Source of the DNA: Nocardia vaccinii NBRC 15922
GTDB taxonomy: Bacteria; Actinomycetota; Actinomycetes; Mycobacteriales; Mycobacteriaceae
Length of the DNA stretch: 64,000 nucleotides
Reading direction: 5' to 3'
Assembly: GCF_001613305.1 (NCBI RefSeq)
Contig: NZ_BDCC01000012.1
Coordinates: forward strand, 1-64,000
The notes beneath the pieces were generated by a model that saw only the letters and a program-made list of their open reading frames with translations, was not told where the DNA came from and made no database searches. Each line of letters begins with the position of its first letter. Position 1 is the stretch's first letter. A program made the translations under genes and the position numbers. Positions 47,215 through 55,952 of this stretch are shown in pieces.

Positions 47215-47922
47215 GTGAAAACCGCCGTAGTCACCGGCGGCGCGTCCGGTATCGGTCTCGGTATCGCCGAGCGCCTGCGCGCCGACGGCCTGCACGTCGC
47301 CACCCTCGACCTGAACCCCGCCCCCGACGACGATTTCGCCTATCAGGCCGATGTCACCGACCCGGAACAGATCGGCGCGGCCCTGACCGACGTCCGCGCG
47401 AAACTGGGCCCGGTGACCGTGCTGGTGAACGCGGCCGGCGTGGAGAAGTACCGGCGGTTCCAGAACCTCGACTTCGAGGAATGGAAGAAGATCATCGACG
47501 TCAACCTGCACGGGGTCTTCCACACCGTGCAGGCCGTGCTGCCGGACATGATGTCCGCGAACTGGGGTCGGGTGGTGAACATCTCCTCCTCGAGCACCCA
47601 CTCCGGCCAGCCGTTCATGTCGGCCTACGTCGCCGCCAAATCGGGTCTCAACGGCCTGACCAAATCCCTTGCGCTGGAGCTGGGTCCGTACGGGATCACG
47701 GTCAACGCCGTCCCGCCGGGCTTCATCGACACCCCCATGCTGCGCCGCTCGGAGGAGAAGCGACTGCTGGGCGGCACCATCGAGGAGCACATCCAACGCA
47801 CCCCCGTACGCCGCGTCGGCAAGCCCGCCGACATCGCCGCGGCCTGTTCGTTCCTGATCTCCGAGGACGCCGGGTACATCACCGGGCAGATTCTCGGTGT
47901 CAACGGCGGCCGCAACACCTGA
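47215..47922 (+). CDS. SDR oxidoreductase, FabG-like
   Basis: 235 residues. NAD(P) motif VTGGASGIGLGIA, structural NAAGVEKY, catalytic Ser in ISSSSTHSG and YVAAK. Ends with the usual GQILGVNGG. Likely a 3-hydroxyacyl or alcohol dehydrogenase in the pathway. GTG start at 47215 with a purine-rich upstream region (GGGAGA). First in an operon with ferredoxin, P450 and the thiolase-DUF35 fusion; 64 bp separate it from the ferredoxin. It lacks the mycofactocin-type insertion of the SDR at 36433. Confidence 0.87.
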   Translation: MKTAVVTGGASGIGLGIAERLRADGLHVATLDLNPAPDDDFAYQADVTDPEQIGAALTDVRAKLGPVTVLVNAAGVEKYRRFQNLDFEEWKKIIDVNLHGVFHTVQAVLPDMMSANWGRVVNISSSSTHSGQPFMSAYVAAKSGLNGLTKSLALELGPYGITVNAVPPGFIDTPMLRRSEEKRLLGGTIEEHIQRTPVRRVGKPADIAAACSFLISEDAGYITGQILGVNGGRNT

Positions 47923-47986
47923 TCTCGCGCGCCGCCGGTGGCCGTCTCGAGTGGTACGACTACCACGTTCGAAGGGAAGAAATATC

Positions 47987-48181
47987 GTGAAGGTTCATGT
48001 CGACTCCGATCGCTGCCAGGGCCACACCCTCTGCTCGATGATCGCCCCGAAGATGTTCGAACTCAGTGAGATCGACGGTCACTCCTCGCCCATCAGCGAG
48101 GACGTGCCGGCCGATCAGGAGGAGAACGTGCGCGAGGCCGTGCGCTCGTGCCCCGAGCGCGCGATCGCGATCACCGAGTAG
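47987..48181 (+). CDS. [3Fe-4S] ferredoxin
   Basis: 64 residues from a GTG at 47987. Cluster motif CQGHTLC with His in place of the fourth Cys, and SCPERAI near the C-terminus. This Cys/His variant is common in actinomycete ferredoxins that serve P450s. It lies 11 bp before a P450 gene, so it is very likely that enzyme's electron donor. A reductase gene is not in the window. Confidence 0.93.
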   Translation: MKVHVDSDRCQGHTLCSMIAPKMFELSEIDGHSSPISEDVPADQEENVREAVRSCPERAIAITE

Positions 48182-48192
48182 GGAACCGCGTC

Positions 48193-49542
48193 ATGAGCGT
48201 GGAGAACGTCACCGACGCCGAGCGCAGGCGGCCGGTCTTTCATTTCGACCGGCACACCCCGCGGTACCGCGAGCAGTTCACCGCGATCACCGAGCAGATG
48301 CAGGACGGCTGCCCGATCGCCTGGACCGAGACCTACGGCGGGCACTGGGTCGCCGCGGGCAACCGGGAGGTCTTCGAACTGGCCCGCTGCCCGTACACCT
48401 CCAACGATCACGACCCGGAGGGAATTCGCCGCGGCTACAAGGGAATCACCATCCCCACGCCCGAACGCGGGGCAGCCCGGCGTTCGGGAATCTTGGAGAT
48501 GGACCCGCCCGAGCAGAAGGAACTGCGCGCCGCACTCAACCCGTATCTGTCCCCCGCGGCCGTGCAGCGCTGGATTCCGTTGGCGGACGAGGTGATTCGC
48601 GCCAGTATCGATGAGAAGATCGAATCCGGACGGATCGATTTCGTCGACGAGCTGGCCAATATCGTTCCCGCGGTGCTCACCCTGGCGATGATGGGCATCC
48701 CGCTGGACAACTGGACCATCTACAACGAACCGGCGCACGCCTCGGTCTACACCCCGCCCGATTCCCCGGACAACGCACGGGTCGGCGAGATGAACCAGGC
48801 CATGGGCATGGACCTGCTCACCAATTACCTGGAGATCAAACGCAATCCGCGCCCCGGCCTGATCGACGCGGTGGCCCGGTCCACCCTGTCCGGCGAGCCG
48901 ATCTCCGATATGGACGCCATCGGCATGCTCGCGCTGATCATCGGCGGCGGTTTCGACACCACCACCGCGCTCACCGCGCACGCGCTGGAATGGCTGTCCG
49001 AACATCCCGATCAACGCGAATTACTCAGCCGCGAACGGGATCTCATGCTCGACTCGGCGACCGAGGAATTCCTGCGCTACTTCACCCCCGCCCCCGGCGA
49101 CGGCCGCACCATCGCCGAGGACTGCGAGGTCGCCGGTACTCGATTCGTCGAGGGCGAACGACTGTGGCTGTCCTGGGCGATGGCCAACCGCGACCCACGG
49201 GTGTTCGACAATCCGAACGAGATCGATCTCGAACGCCGGGGCAACCGGCACTACAGCTTCGGCCTCGGCGTGCACCGCTGCATCGGATCGAATATGGCGC
49301 GCATGGTGTTCAAGCGGATGCTGCTGGCCGTCCTGGACCGGATGCCGGACTTCCGCTGCGATCCCGAAGGCACGGTGCACTACGACACCATCGGCGTCAT
49401 CCAGGGCATGCGACATCTGCCCGCGAGTTTCACCCCGGGTGAGCGCCTGGGCGCGGGACTCGACGAGACTTTGGTCGCGCTGCAGCGCATCTGCGACGAA
49501 CAGCGCTTGGCCGAACCGGTCACGGCCCGCAAAGACATCTGA
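48193..49542 (+). CDS. Cytochrome P450
   Basis: 449 residues, soluble class I P450. I-helix motif GGGFDTTT, K-helix EEFLRY (ExxR) and haem-binding FGLGVHRCIGSNMARM with the axial Cys. A leading Met-Ser-Val start at 48193 matches the usual distance to the first helix. Electron donor is probably the [3Fe-4S] ferredoxin directly upstream. It should hydroxylate a pathway substrate; which position cannot be told. Followed 53 bp later by the thiolase fusion. Confidence 0.92.
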   Translation: MSVENVTDAERRRPVFHFDRHTPRYREQFTAITEQMQDGCPIAWTETYGGHWVAAGNREVFELARCPYTSNDHDPEGIRRGYKGITIPTPERGAARRSGILEMDPPEQKELRAALNPYLSPAAVQRWIPLADEVIRASIDEKIESGRIDFVDELANIVPAVLTLAMMGIPLDNWTIYNEPAHASVYTPPDSPDNARVGEMNQAMGMDLLTNYLEIKRNPRPGLIDAVARSTLSGEPISDMDAIGMLALIIGGGFDTTTALTAHALEWLSEHPDQRELLSRERDLMLDSATEEFLRYFTPAPGDGRTIAEDCEVAGTRFVEGERLWLSWAMANRDPRVFDNPNEIDLERRGNRHYSFGLGVHRCIGSNMARMVFKRMLLAVLDRMPDFRCDPEGTVHYDTIGVIQGMRHLPASFTPGERLGAGLDETLVALQRICDEQRLAEPVTARKDI

Positions 49543-49595
49543 TCCGGCCCGGCGGAAATCGGATCCGGCACAGCACGGCGAGGTAAGGAGGCGAT

Positions 49596-51257
49596 ATGGC
49601 CGAAGAATCGGGACGACCGCTACCGTTGCTCACTCTGGAGAACGAATTCTTCTGGACCTCCGGGGAAGACGGCAATCTGCGGATACAGGAGTGCGAATCC
49701 TGTGCGGCACTGATTCATCCGCCGCAGCCGATCTGCCGGTACTGCCGCGGCCGCGAGCTCGGCGTGCGCGTGGTGTCGGGTTTCGGCACGCTCGCGAGCT
49801 TCACCGTCAACGAGCGGTTCAGCCTGCCGGGTATGCCCGCGCCGTACGTCATCGCGCAGGTCGCGCTCGAGGACGATCCGCGAGTTCGCCTGACCACCAA
49901 CATCATCGACGCCGATCCGGAGTCGCTGGTGCTGGGCATGCGGGTCGAGGTCACCTTCCTCCCCGACGGCGACGTGTGGCTGCCGGTGTTCCGGCCGGTG
50001 ACGCCCCGGCCCGCGCCCGCGCCACTGCCGCCGGACGAGATCGATCCGGCGCGATTCGGCGAATTCGTGCGGCCGATGGTCCGCACCGAGAAGTTCGAGG
50101 ACCGGGTCGCGCTCACCGGAATCGGGATGTCGCAGATCGGGCGGCGGCTCATGCGCCCGCCGCTGGAACTGACCGTCGACGCCTGCGAGCAGGCGGTCGC
50201 CGATGCGGGACTGACCATGGCCGATATCGACGGCCTGTCGACCTATCCCGGCGGCGGCAATCTCGGCGGGTTCGCCGAGGGCGGGGTCACCGCCCTCGAA
50301 GCGGCCCTCGGTCTGCGGCCCACCTGGCACAACGGCGGAATCGAGACGTTCGGGCCCGGCGGTTCGGTGATCGCGGCGATGCTCGCGGTCGCCGGTGGCC
50401 TGGCCCGGCACGTGCTGTGCTTCCGCACCGTGTGGGAGGCGACGTTCAACGAACGCATGCGCGCGGGCAAGGCGCCCGCGCCCGGCGGCGGGCGCACGAC
50501 GAGCTGGCTGATGCCCTTCGGCGCGTCCTCGGCGGCGCATACCCTCGCGCAGAACGCGCAGCGGCACTTCCACCGCTATGGGACCACGCGCGAGACGCTC
50601 GGCTGGATCGCGCTGAATCAACGGGCCAACGCGGAGTTGAATCCCAGTGCGGTGTACCGGGATCCGATGACGATGGAGGATTATCTCGGCGCGCGGACCA
50701 TCACCACCCCGTTCGGCCTGTACGACTGCGATGTGCCGTGCGACGGCGCGGTCGCGGTCATCGTCTCCGCGGTCGAGGCCGCGCGCGATCTGGCCGTCCC
50801 GCCGGTACTGGTGGAGGCGGTGGGCACCCAGATCATCGAGCGCATCGACTGGGATCAGAGCACGCTGACCCACGAACCGCAGTCGCTCGGGCCCGCGGCG
50901 CATCTGTGGAGCCGGACCTCGTTGCGTCCCAGCGACGTCGACGTGGCCGAACTGTACGACGGGTTCAGCTTCAACTGCCTGTCCTGGATCGAGGCGCTGG
51001 GCTTCTGCGGTATCGGCGAGGCCAAGGATTTCCTGGACGGCGGCAAGAACATCGCCCGCGACGGGCTGCTGCCGCTGAACACGCACGGCGGCCAGCTCTC
51101 ACACGGCCGAACGCACGGTATGGGCCTGCTACACGAGGCTATCCTGCAGTTGCGCGACGAGGGTGGTGCCCGGCAGGTCACCGACGCCCACGTCGCGGTC
51201 GTCTCCAGCGGCGGCCTGACCCCGGGCGGGGCGCTGCTGCTGCGCAGCGACACCTGA
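49596..51257 (+). CDS. DUF35-thiolase fusion, Ltp2-like aldolase
   Basis: 553 residues. The N-terminal DUF35 part (1-140) has the zinc-ribbon pairs CESC and CRYC and an OB fold. The C-terminal part (about 165-553) is a thiolase fold that has lost the nucleophile Cys: the usual SCxxG position reads FGPGGS. The thiolase His is replaced by Tyr (AELYDGFSFN). This is the pattern of Ltp2-type retro-aldolases, which with a separate DUF35 subunit split steroid side-chain hydroxyacyl-CoAs. Here the two are one chain. It would release propionyl- or acetyl-CoA and a ketone. ATG at 49596 follows AAGGAGG. Confidence 0.87.
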   Translation: MAEESGRPLPLLTLENEFFWTSGEDGNLRIQECESCAALIHPPQPICRYCRGRELGVRVVSGFGTLASFTVNERFSLPGMPAPYVIAQVALEDDPRVRLTTNIIDADPESLVLGMRVEVTFLPDGDVWLPVFRPVTPRPAPAPLPPDEIDPARFGEFVRPMVRTEKFEDRVALTGIGMSQIGRRLMRPPLELTVDACEQAVADAGLTMADIDGLSTYPGGGNLGGFAEGGVTALEAALGLRPTWHNGGIETFGPGGSVIAAMLAVAGGLARHVLCFRTVWEATFNERMRAGKAPAPGGGRTTSWLMPFGASSAAHTLAQNAQRHFHRYGTTRETLGWIALNQRANAELNPSAVYRDPMTMEDYLGARTITTPFGLYDCDVPCDGAVAVIVSAVEAARDLAVPPVLVEAVGTQIIERIDWDQSTLTHEPQSLGPAAHLWSRTSLRPSDVDVAELYDGFSFNCLSWIEALGFCGIGEAKDFLDGGKNIARDGLLPLNTHGGQLSHGRTHGMGLLHEAILQLRDEGGARQVTDAHVAVVSSGGLTPGGALLLRSDT

Positions 51258-51286
51258 TCGGCCGAATGCTATCGCAAGGAGTTGTC

Positions 51287-51802
51287 ATGAACGTGACCGA
51301 TGTCGCGTTGTTGCTGGTGCGAGTCGTGCTGGGCGGCACCATGATCGCGCACGGAGTCAACCACTGGGTGGGCGGCGGCAAGATCGCCGGCACCGCCGGG
51401 TGGTTCGGCGGCCTCGGTCTGCGTCAGCCGGTGCTGCAGGCCTGGCTGAGCGTGCTGACCGAGATCGCGGCGGGGGTACTGCTGGTGTTCGGCCTGCTCA
51501 CCTCGTTCGCGGCCGCGGCGGTGATCTCGGTGATGTTGGTCGCCGGACTGCTCGCCCATCGCAACAACGGATTCTTCGTCTTCAAGGAGGGCTACGAGTA
51601 CGTGCTGGTGCTGGGCGTGGTGGCGCTCGCACTGGGCATTCTCGGGCCGGGATGGCTGTCGGTGGATCATGCGGCCGGTATCGAGATCACCGGCTGGGCC
51701 GGCGGGGGTATCGCCCTGATTCTCGGCGCGGTCGCGACCGGCGGGCTGCTGGCCACGTTCTACCGGCCCCAGCCCGCGGCCGAGGCCGCAACGCAAAACT
51801 AG
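51287..51802 (+). CDS. DoxX-family membrane protein
   Basis: 171 residues, four predicted membrane helices (LLLVRVVLGGTMIAHGV, a second near 45-70, third 80-100, fourth 135-160). The family sits in the cytoplasmic membrane, and members have been linked to redox or detoxification functions, none firmly known here. ATG at 51287 with AAGGAG upstream, 29 bp after the thiolase fusion, in the same operon as the P450. Confidence 0.85.
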   Translation: MNVTDVALLLVRVVLGGTMIAHGVNHWVGGGKIAGTAGWFGGLGLRQPVLQAWLSVLTEIAAGVLLVFGLLTSFAAAAVISVMLVAGLLAHRNNGFFVFKEGYEYVLVLGVVALALGILGPGWLSVDHAAGIEITGWAGGGIALILGAVATGGLLATFYRPQPAAEAATQN

Positions 51803-51837
51803 TTTTCGGCAACACTTTTCGACATGGAGGACAGCGA

Positions 51838-52653
51838 ATGCGGGTCGGATTCATCGGATTGGGCAGTCAGGGCGGCCCGATGGCCCGCCGGATCGTCGAG
51901 GAGGGGTACCAGACGACCCTCTGGGCGCGCCGACCCGCATCGCTGGAGCCGTACGCCGACACCGCCGCCGAGACTGCGGCCACCCCGGCGGAGCTGGCCG
52001 CGGCCAGTGATCTGGTGTGCCTGTGCGTGGTCGGCGACGACGACGTGCGCCAGGTGCTCACGGGCGAGCAGGGCGTGCTGGCCGGAATGCAGTCCGGCGG
52101 CATCGTCGCCATCCACAGCACCATCCATCCCGACACCTGCCGGGAGCTGGCCGAAAAGGCTGCCGCCCAGGGTATCTCACTGATCGACGCGCCCGTCAGC
52201 GGCGGCGGTATGGCCGCGGAGGCGCGGCGGCTGCTGGTGATGGTCGGTGGTGCGGACGATGCGGTCGAGCGGGCCCGCCCGGTCTTCGCGACCTACGCCG
52301 ACCCGATCGTGCACCTGGGCGGCGTCGGCTCGGGGCAGACCACCAAACTGCTGAACAACCTGCTGTTCACCGCGAATCTGGCCACCGCCAAGAGCACCCT
52401 CGACCTCGGTCTCGCGCTCGGGGTGGACGCGGACCGCCTGGGTGAGGTGATCACGCACGGCACCGCGAACAGCTTCGCACTCGGCCGGATCACCGGCGGC
52501 GGGACGCTCGAGCGGCTGGCCGCGCATGCGGCCGGTCTGCTGCGCAAGGACGTGGGACTCATCGCGGGCCTGGCCTCGGGTGCGAACACCGAGCCCGGGA
52601 TCGTCCTCACCGCGGCCGACGCGACACTCGCGATGATGCAGAGCCCACGCTGA
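51838..52653 (+). CDS. NAD-binding beta-hydroxyacid dehydrogenase (HIBADH-like), copy 1
   Basis: 271 residues. Rossmann motif VGFIGLGSQGGPMARR, substrate loop DAPVSGGGMAAEAR and the catalytic Lys in GQTTKLLNNLL. Members oxidise 3-hydroxyisobutyrate, tartronate semialdehyde and other beta-hydroxyacids. The ATG at 51838 has GGAGG upstream. It stands directly before a second, related gene. In this operon it may oxidise a branched beta-hydroxyacyl product; substrate unknown. Confidence 0.88.
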   Translation: MRVGFIGLGSQGGPMARRIVEEGYQTTLWARRPASLEPYADTAAETAATPAELAAASDLVCLCVVGDDDVRQVLTGEQGVLAGMQSGGIVAIHSTIHPDTCRELAEKAAAQGISLIDAPVSGGGMAAEARRLLVMVGGADDAVERARPVFATYADPIVHLGGVGSGQTTKLLNNLLFTANLATAKSTLDLGLALGVDADRLGEVITHGTANSFALGRITGGGTLERLAAHAAGLLRKDVGLIAGLASGANTEPGIVLTAADATLAMMQSPR

Positions 52654-52691
52654 TTGCCCACGCTGAATTCGATTGCCGGACAGGGATACAC

Positions 52692-53504
52692 GTGATGCGA
52701 ATCGGATTCGTCGGGGCGGGCCGGATGGGGCAGCCGATGGTCCGGCGGTTGGTGGCGGCCGGGTACGAGGTGCACGCGCTGGGCCGCAGCGCCGATACCC
52801 GCCGGGCCCTGGCCGATCTGGGCGCGCACCCGGCGTCCTTCGCCGCGGCCACCGGAACACATGCGGACGCGGTGATCGTCTGCGTATTCACCGATGAGCA
52901 GGTGCGGGCGGTCTGCCTGGACACGCCGCTGCTCGAGACCATGCCGCCCGGTTCGGTCCTGGCCGTGCACACCACCGGCAGCCCGAAGACCGTGGAAGCC
53001 ATTGCCGCAGTGGCCGATTCGCATGATATCGACGTGCTCGACGTCCCGGTCAGCGGCGGCCCGCACGATATCGAGGCCGGACAGCTCACTTTGTTCGGCG
53101 GCGGAAACCCAGCGGCGCTCGAGCGCATCCGGCCCGCGCTGGCGGCCTACGGGGATCCGATCCTGCACCTCGGGCCGCTGGGTTCGGGGCAGCGGGTCAA
53201 GCTGATCAACAATGTGCTGTTCGCCGCGCAGATCGGCCTGGTGGCCGAATCCATCCGGCTCGCAACACAACTCGGCGTCGAGGAGTCCGCGCTGCTGTCG
53301 GCGCTGCCGCACGCCAGCAGCGCGGGGCGCGCGCTGGGCAGCGTCGCGGCCAAGGGATCGGTCGCGGCGTTCGCCGAATCGGTCGGCGAATTCCTGCGCA
53401 AGGATGTGTCGGTGGCCCGCGACCTCGCCGCCGAGCTGAACGCTGACCTCGGCCCGCTCGCCACGGCCATCGACGCCGCGGACTACCGGAATCCCGGCGA
53501 TTAA
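52692..53504 (+). CDS. NAD-binding beta-hydroxyacid dehydrogenase (HIBADH-like), copy 2
   Basis: 270 residues. Rossmann motif IGFVGAGRMGQPMVRR, substrate loop DVPVSGGPHDIEAG and the Lys in GQRVKLINNVL. It is a diverged paralogue of the preceding gene, with the same fold order, probably from an old duplication or separate recruitment. GTG at 52692 or ATG at 52695. Last gene of the P450 operon. Confidence 0.87.
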   Translation: MMRIGFVGAGRMGQPMVRRLVAAGYEVHALGRSADTRRALADLGAHPASFAAATGTHADAVIVCVFTDEQVRAVCLDTPLLETMPPGSVLAVHTTGSPKTVEAIAAVADSHDIDVLDVPVSGGPHDIEAGQLTLFGGGNPAALERIRPALAAYGDPILHLGPLGSGQRVKLINNVLFAAQIGLVAESIRLATQLGVEESALLSALPHASSAGRALGSVAAKGSVAAFAESVGEFLRKDVSVARDLAAELNADLGPLATAIDAADYRNPGD

Positions 53505-53848
53505 CCGCGCCACCTGCGGCCGCCGCGCGTCCGTGTTGAACGAATTGCGCTGGGCTGGCTCATCCCGGAGGTCTCACCGCGCCCAGGGCATCCCGGCCCC
53601 AGGCCGTGTTGACGCCGATCTGCACCGAAGTGCCCCGAAACGGCTTGCACGGTGCGGAATCCAGGCATCGGACCCTGCCCTCGACGATGCGGGCGGACGT
53701 CATCCAGGCCGAGGCCAGTCGATGCCATCGAGACGACCACGGCCGGAACAGGTAGTGAATCGCCACCTGGGACACAGGTTCTATCGCCGCCCCGTTCGAT
53801 GCGAACGTCGCACCGGACAGCCCGGCCGACAACGGATCACGGCCTGGG
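53505..53848. other. 344-bp gap without a recognisable gene
   Basis: Lies between the end of the beta-hydroxyacid dehydrogenase gene and the convergent LLM monooxygenase. The open frames on both strands are short, have irregular codon use and show no family signature. It may be a decayed gene. No transposase or repeat remains were identified. Confidence 0.5.
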
Positions 53849-54883
53849 TCAACCTCTGTGGCTCGCCTCTCGCGACATGCATTCCGCACGGATGCGGCGG
53901 GCCAGGTCGGCGGCCTGGTCACGGTCCAGGGTCGGCGGGAGGGTGAGCGACAGGCGGGTGAGCAGGCCGGCGAAGCGGTCGACGATGCGCGAGGGCAGCT
54001 CGTGCGGTGGGGCGATGATCGCGAAGGCGTCGAGCATCTCGTCGGTGATCAGGGGTGCCATCTCGGCCCAGCGGCCCGCCTTGGACAGGACGGTCAGGCG
54101 CTCGCGGGTCTCCGCCCAGTCATGGAGTTCGAAGATGCCGCGGTAGGCGGGCGTCGAGGCGTAGAACGCGATGCGTTGCCGGACTGTGGGTATCGTCGCG
54201 GCGATCTGCGCCGCGCTGCCGGTGATGACGAAAGGCGTTGCGACCATGTCGAATCCGTCCATGGTCGCACCGGCGCGCGCCCGACCCTCGCGCAGTGCGG
54301 GTAGGGTGCGTTCGCGCAGCCAGCGGGCGGTGGTGAAACCGTGGCACAGGAAGCCGTCGGCGACCTCACCGGCGACCCGGGTCATCGCCTCACCCACTCC
54401 GGCCAGCAGGACCCGCGGCGGCCCGAAATCATGGCGCGGCGGAACGAAATCCGGCGGCATGAGGGTGTGCCGATAGAACTCTCCGTCGAAGGCCAGTGGT
54501 GTGCCCTCGTGCCAGCAGGACCAGATCGCCCGCAGTGCCAGCACGTACTCGCGCAGCTGTGCGGCGGGCCGTCCCCACGGCATCGCGAACCGCCGCACGA
54601 TATGCGCCCGCACCTGCGAACCGAGTCCGAGGACGAGCCGACCGCGCGAATGCCGCTGTAGATCGTCGGCGGTGTAGGCCAGCGTCATGGGCGAGCGGGC
54701 GAAGGCCACCGCGATCGAGGTGCCGAGGCTGATCCGTTCGGTGGCCTCGGCGGCGACGGCGAGCGCCAGAAAGGGATCCTGATTCATCTCCCCGGCCCAG
54801 AGTCCGTCGAATTCGTCGGCCTCGAGTTCGGCCGCGCGTGCGAAGGCCACCCCGAGGCCCGCGATGGTGGCGTCGACCTTCAT
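53849..54883 (-). CDS. F420-dependent LLM oxidoreductase (MSMEG_2256-like)
   Basis: 344 residues from ATG 54883 (MKVDATIAGL); the GTG one codon earlier is equally possible. Luciferase-like TIM barrel with EADEFDGLWAGEM, TERISLGTSIAVAFARSPM, GRLVLGLGSQVRAHIVRRF and LRAIWSCWHEGTPL. This pattern fits the MSMEG_2256-type F420 oxidoreductases of mycolic-acid actinomycetes. It would use F420 or its reduced form on a pathway intermediate. It is divergent from the enoyl-CoA hydratase at 55146, with a class 1 palindrome between. Confidence 0.88.
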   Translation of the reverse strand: MKVDATIAGLGVAFARAAELEADEFDGLWAGEMNQDPFLALAVAAEATERISLGTSIAVAFARSPMTLAYTADDLQRHSRGRLVLGLGSQVRAHIVRRFAMPWGRPAAQLREYVLALRAIWSCWHEGTPLAFDGEFYRHTLMPPDFVPPRHDFGPPRVLLAGVGEAMTRVAGEVADGFLCHGFTTARWLRERTLPALREGRARAGATMDGFDMVATPFVITGSAAQIAATIPTVRQRIAFYASTPAYRGIFELHDWAETRERLTVLSKAGRWAEMAPLITDEMLDAFAIIAPPHELPSRIVDRFAGLLTRLSLTLPPTLDRDQAADLARRIRAECMSREASHRG

Positions 54884-55054
54884 CACGAAACACCCCGGCG
54901 CCCAGGGTAATCGGCGGCAGTGAGCACATCCGGTGGGTGCACCCGCGCGAGTGCGGCCCATCTGGTTCGCGATGCACTGCCGATCAACATCTCACCTCCG
55001 AAAAACGCGGGGATCGCAGGCCACACGACCGCTCCGACCGCCCTGGGAAACTAT

Positions 55055-55073
55055 ATTCTCCTATTATAAGAAC
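55055..55073. promoter_or_regulatory. ATTCT-N9-AGAAC palindrome (class 1 motif)
   Basis: ATTCTCCTATTATAAGAAC is in the 262-bp divergent promoter between the LLM gene and the enoyl-CoA hydratase. It matches the minus-strand sequence at 8268-8286 at 16 of 19 positions. The surrounding 40 bp are AT-rich and probably hold the -10 boxes. Confidence 0.5.
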
Positions 55074-55145
55074 AACATATTCGCTACCGCATCGCAATCG
55101 ATATGAGCAGGTGCGCCGGCAACCCACACAGTTCGGAGGTGCCCC

Positions 55146-55952
55146 ATGACCGACGCCGAGATCCTGGTATGTGTCGAGACCGCGGATCGCGTCGCGACCC
55201 TCACACTGAACCGCCCCGCCGCGCGCAACGCCCTGAGCCGCGCTCTGATGGACGCGCTGTGGGATGCGGTCGCCGCGGCCGGGGCCGATCCCGGCATCGA
55301 CGTCGTCGTGCTGACCGGCGCGGACCCCGTCTTCTGCGCCGGGGTGGACCTCACCGAGGCCGCGAGCGGAATCGCGCCGCCCCTGCGCGCACCCGGTGCT
55401 GGGCCCGGACGAGATGCCAACGGCCTGTTCCGATTTCTGCCGCCGATCGGCAAACCCGTCATCGGCGCGATCAACGGCGCGGCCGTCACCGGCGGCCTCG
55501 AAGTGGCCCTGCAGTGCACCTTCCTGATCGCCTCCGACCGCGCCCGTTTCGCCGACACCCACGCCCGCCTGGGCGTCATGCCCGGCGGCGGAGCCACGGT
55601 TCTGCTCGCCGCGACGGTCGGCCCACGCAAGGCCATCGAACTGTCCCTCACCGGAAACTTCCTCACCGCCGAGGAAGCCCTGCGCCTGGGCCTGGTGAAC
55701 CACGTAGTGCCACATCGGGAGTTGCTCCCCTTCGCGCAGCGGCTCGCCGCCGACATCGCGGGCAACGACTCCCGCGCGGTCCGGCAGCTGCTGGCCCACT
55801 ACAACGGCGTCGCCGACACCGCCACCCTCACCGAGGCGCATCTGCTGGAGGGCATCCTCGCCGAGACCTGGCGGCCGGGCACGAGCGATATCGCCGCCCG
55901 GCGAGCGGCGGTCGTCGCGCGCGGGCGCAGTCAGGTCCATGCGGAGCCTTAG
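55146..55952 (+). CDS. Enoyl-CoA hydratase/isomerase family protein
   Basis: 268 residues, crotonase fold. TLTLNRPAARNALSRALMD at the start, oxyanion segment DPVFCAGVDLTEA, and GAAVTGGLEVALQCTF. The first catalytic Glu is kept (GGLEVA), but the second position (PE in classic hydratases) reads THARLG, so the reaction could be isomerisation or another crotonase reaction. ATG at 55146, with GGAGG upstream. Its 3' end overlaps the convergent acyl-CoA synthetase by 4 bp. Confidence 0.88.
   Translation: MTDAEILVCVETADRVATLTLNRPAARNALSRALMDALWDAVAAAGADPGIDVVVLTGADPVFCAGVDLTEAASGIAPPLRAPGAGPGRDANGLFRFLPPIGKPVIGAINGAAVTGGLEVALQCTFLIASDRARFADTHARLGVMPGGGATVLLAATVGPRKAIELSLTGNFLTAEEALRLGLVNHVVPHRELLPFAQRLAADIAGNDSRAVRQLLAHYNGVADTATLTEAHLLEGILAETWRPGTSDIAARRAAVVARGRSQVHAEP

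Noticed and set aside
53505..53848. A decayed transposase or insertion sequence in the gap.
   Set aside because: No terminal inverted repeats, target duplications or transposase motifs could be seen on either strand.
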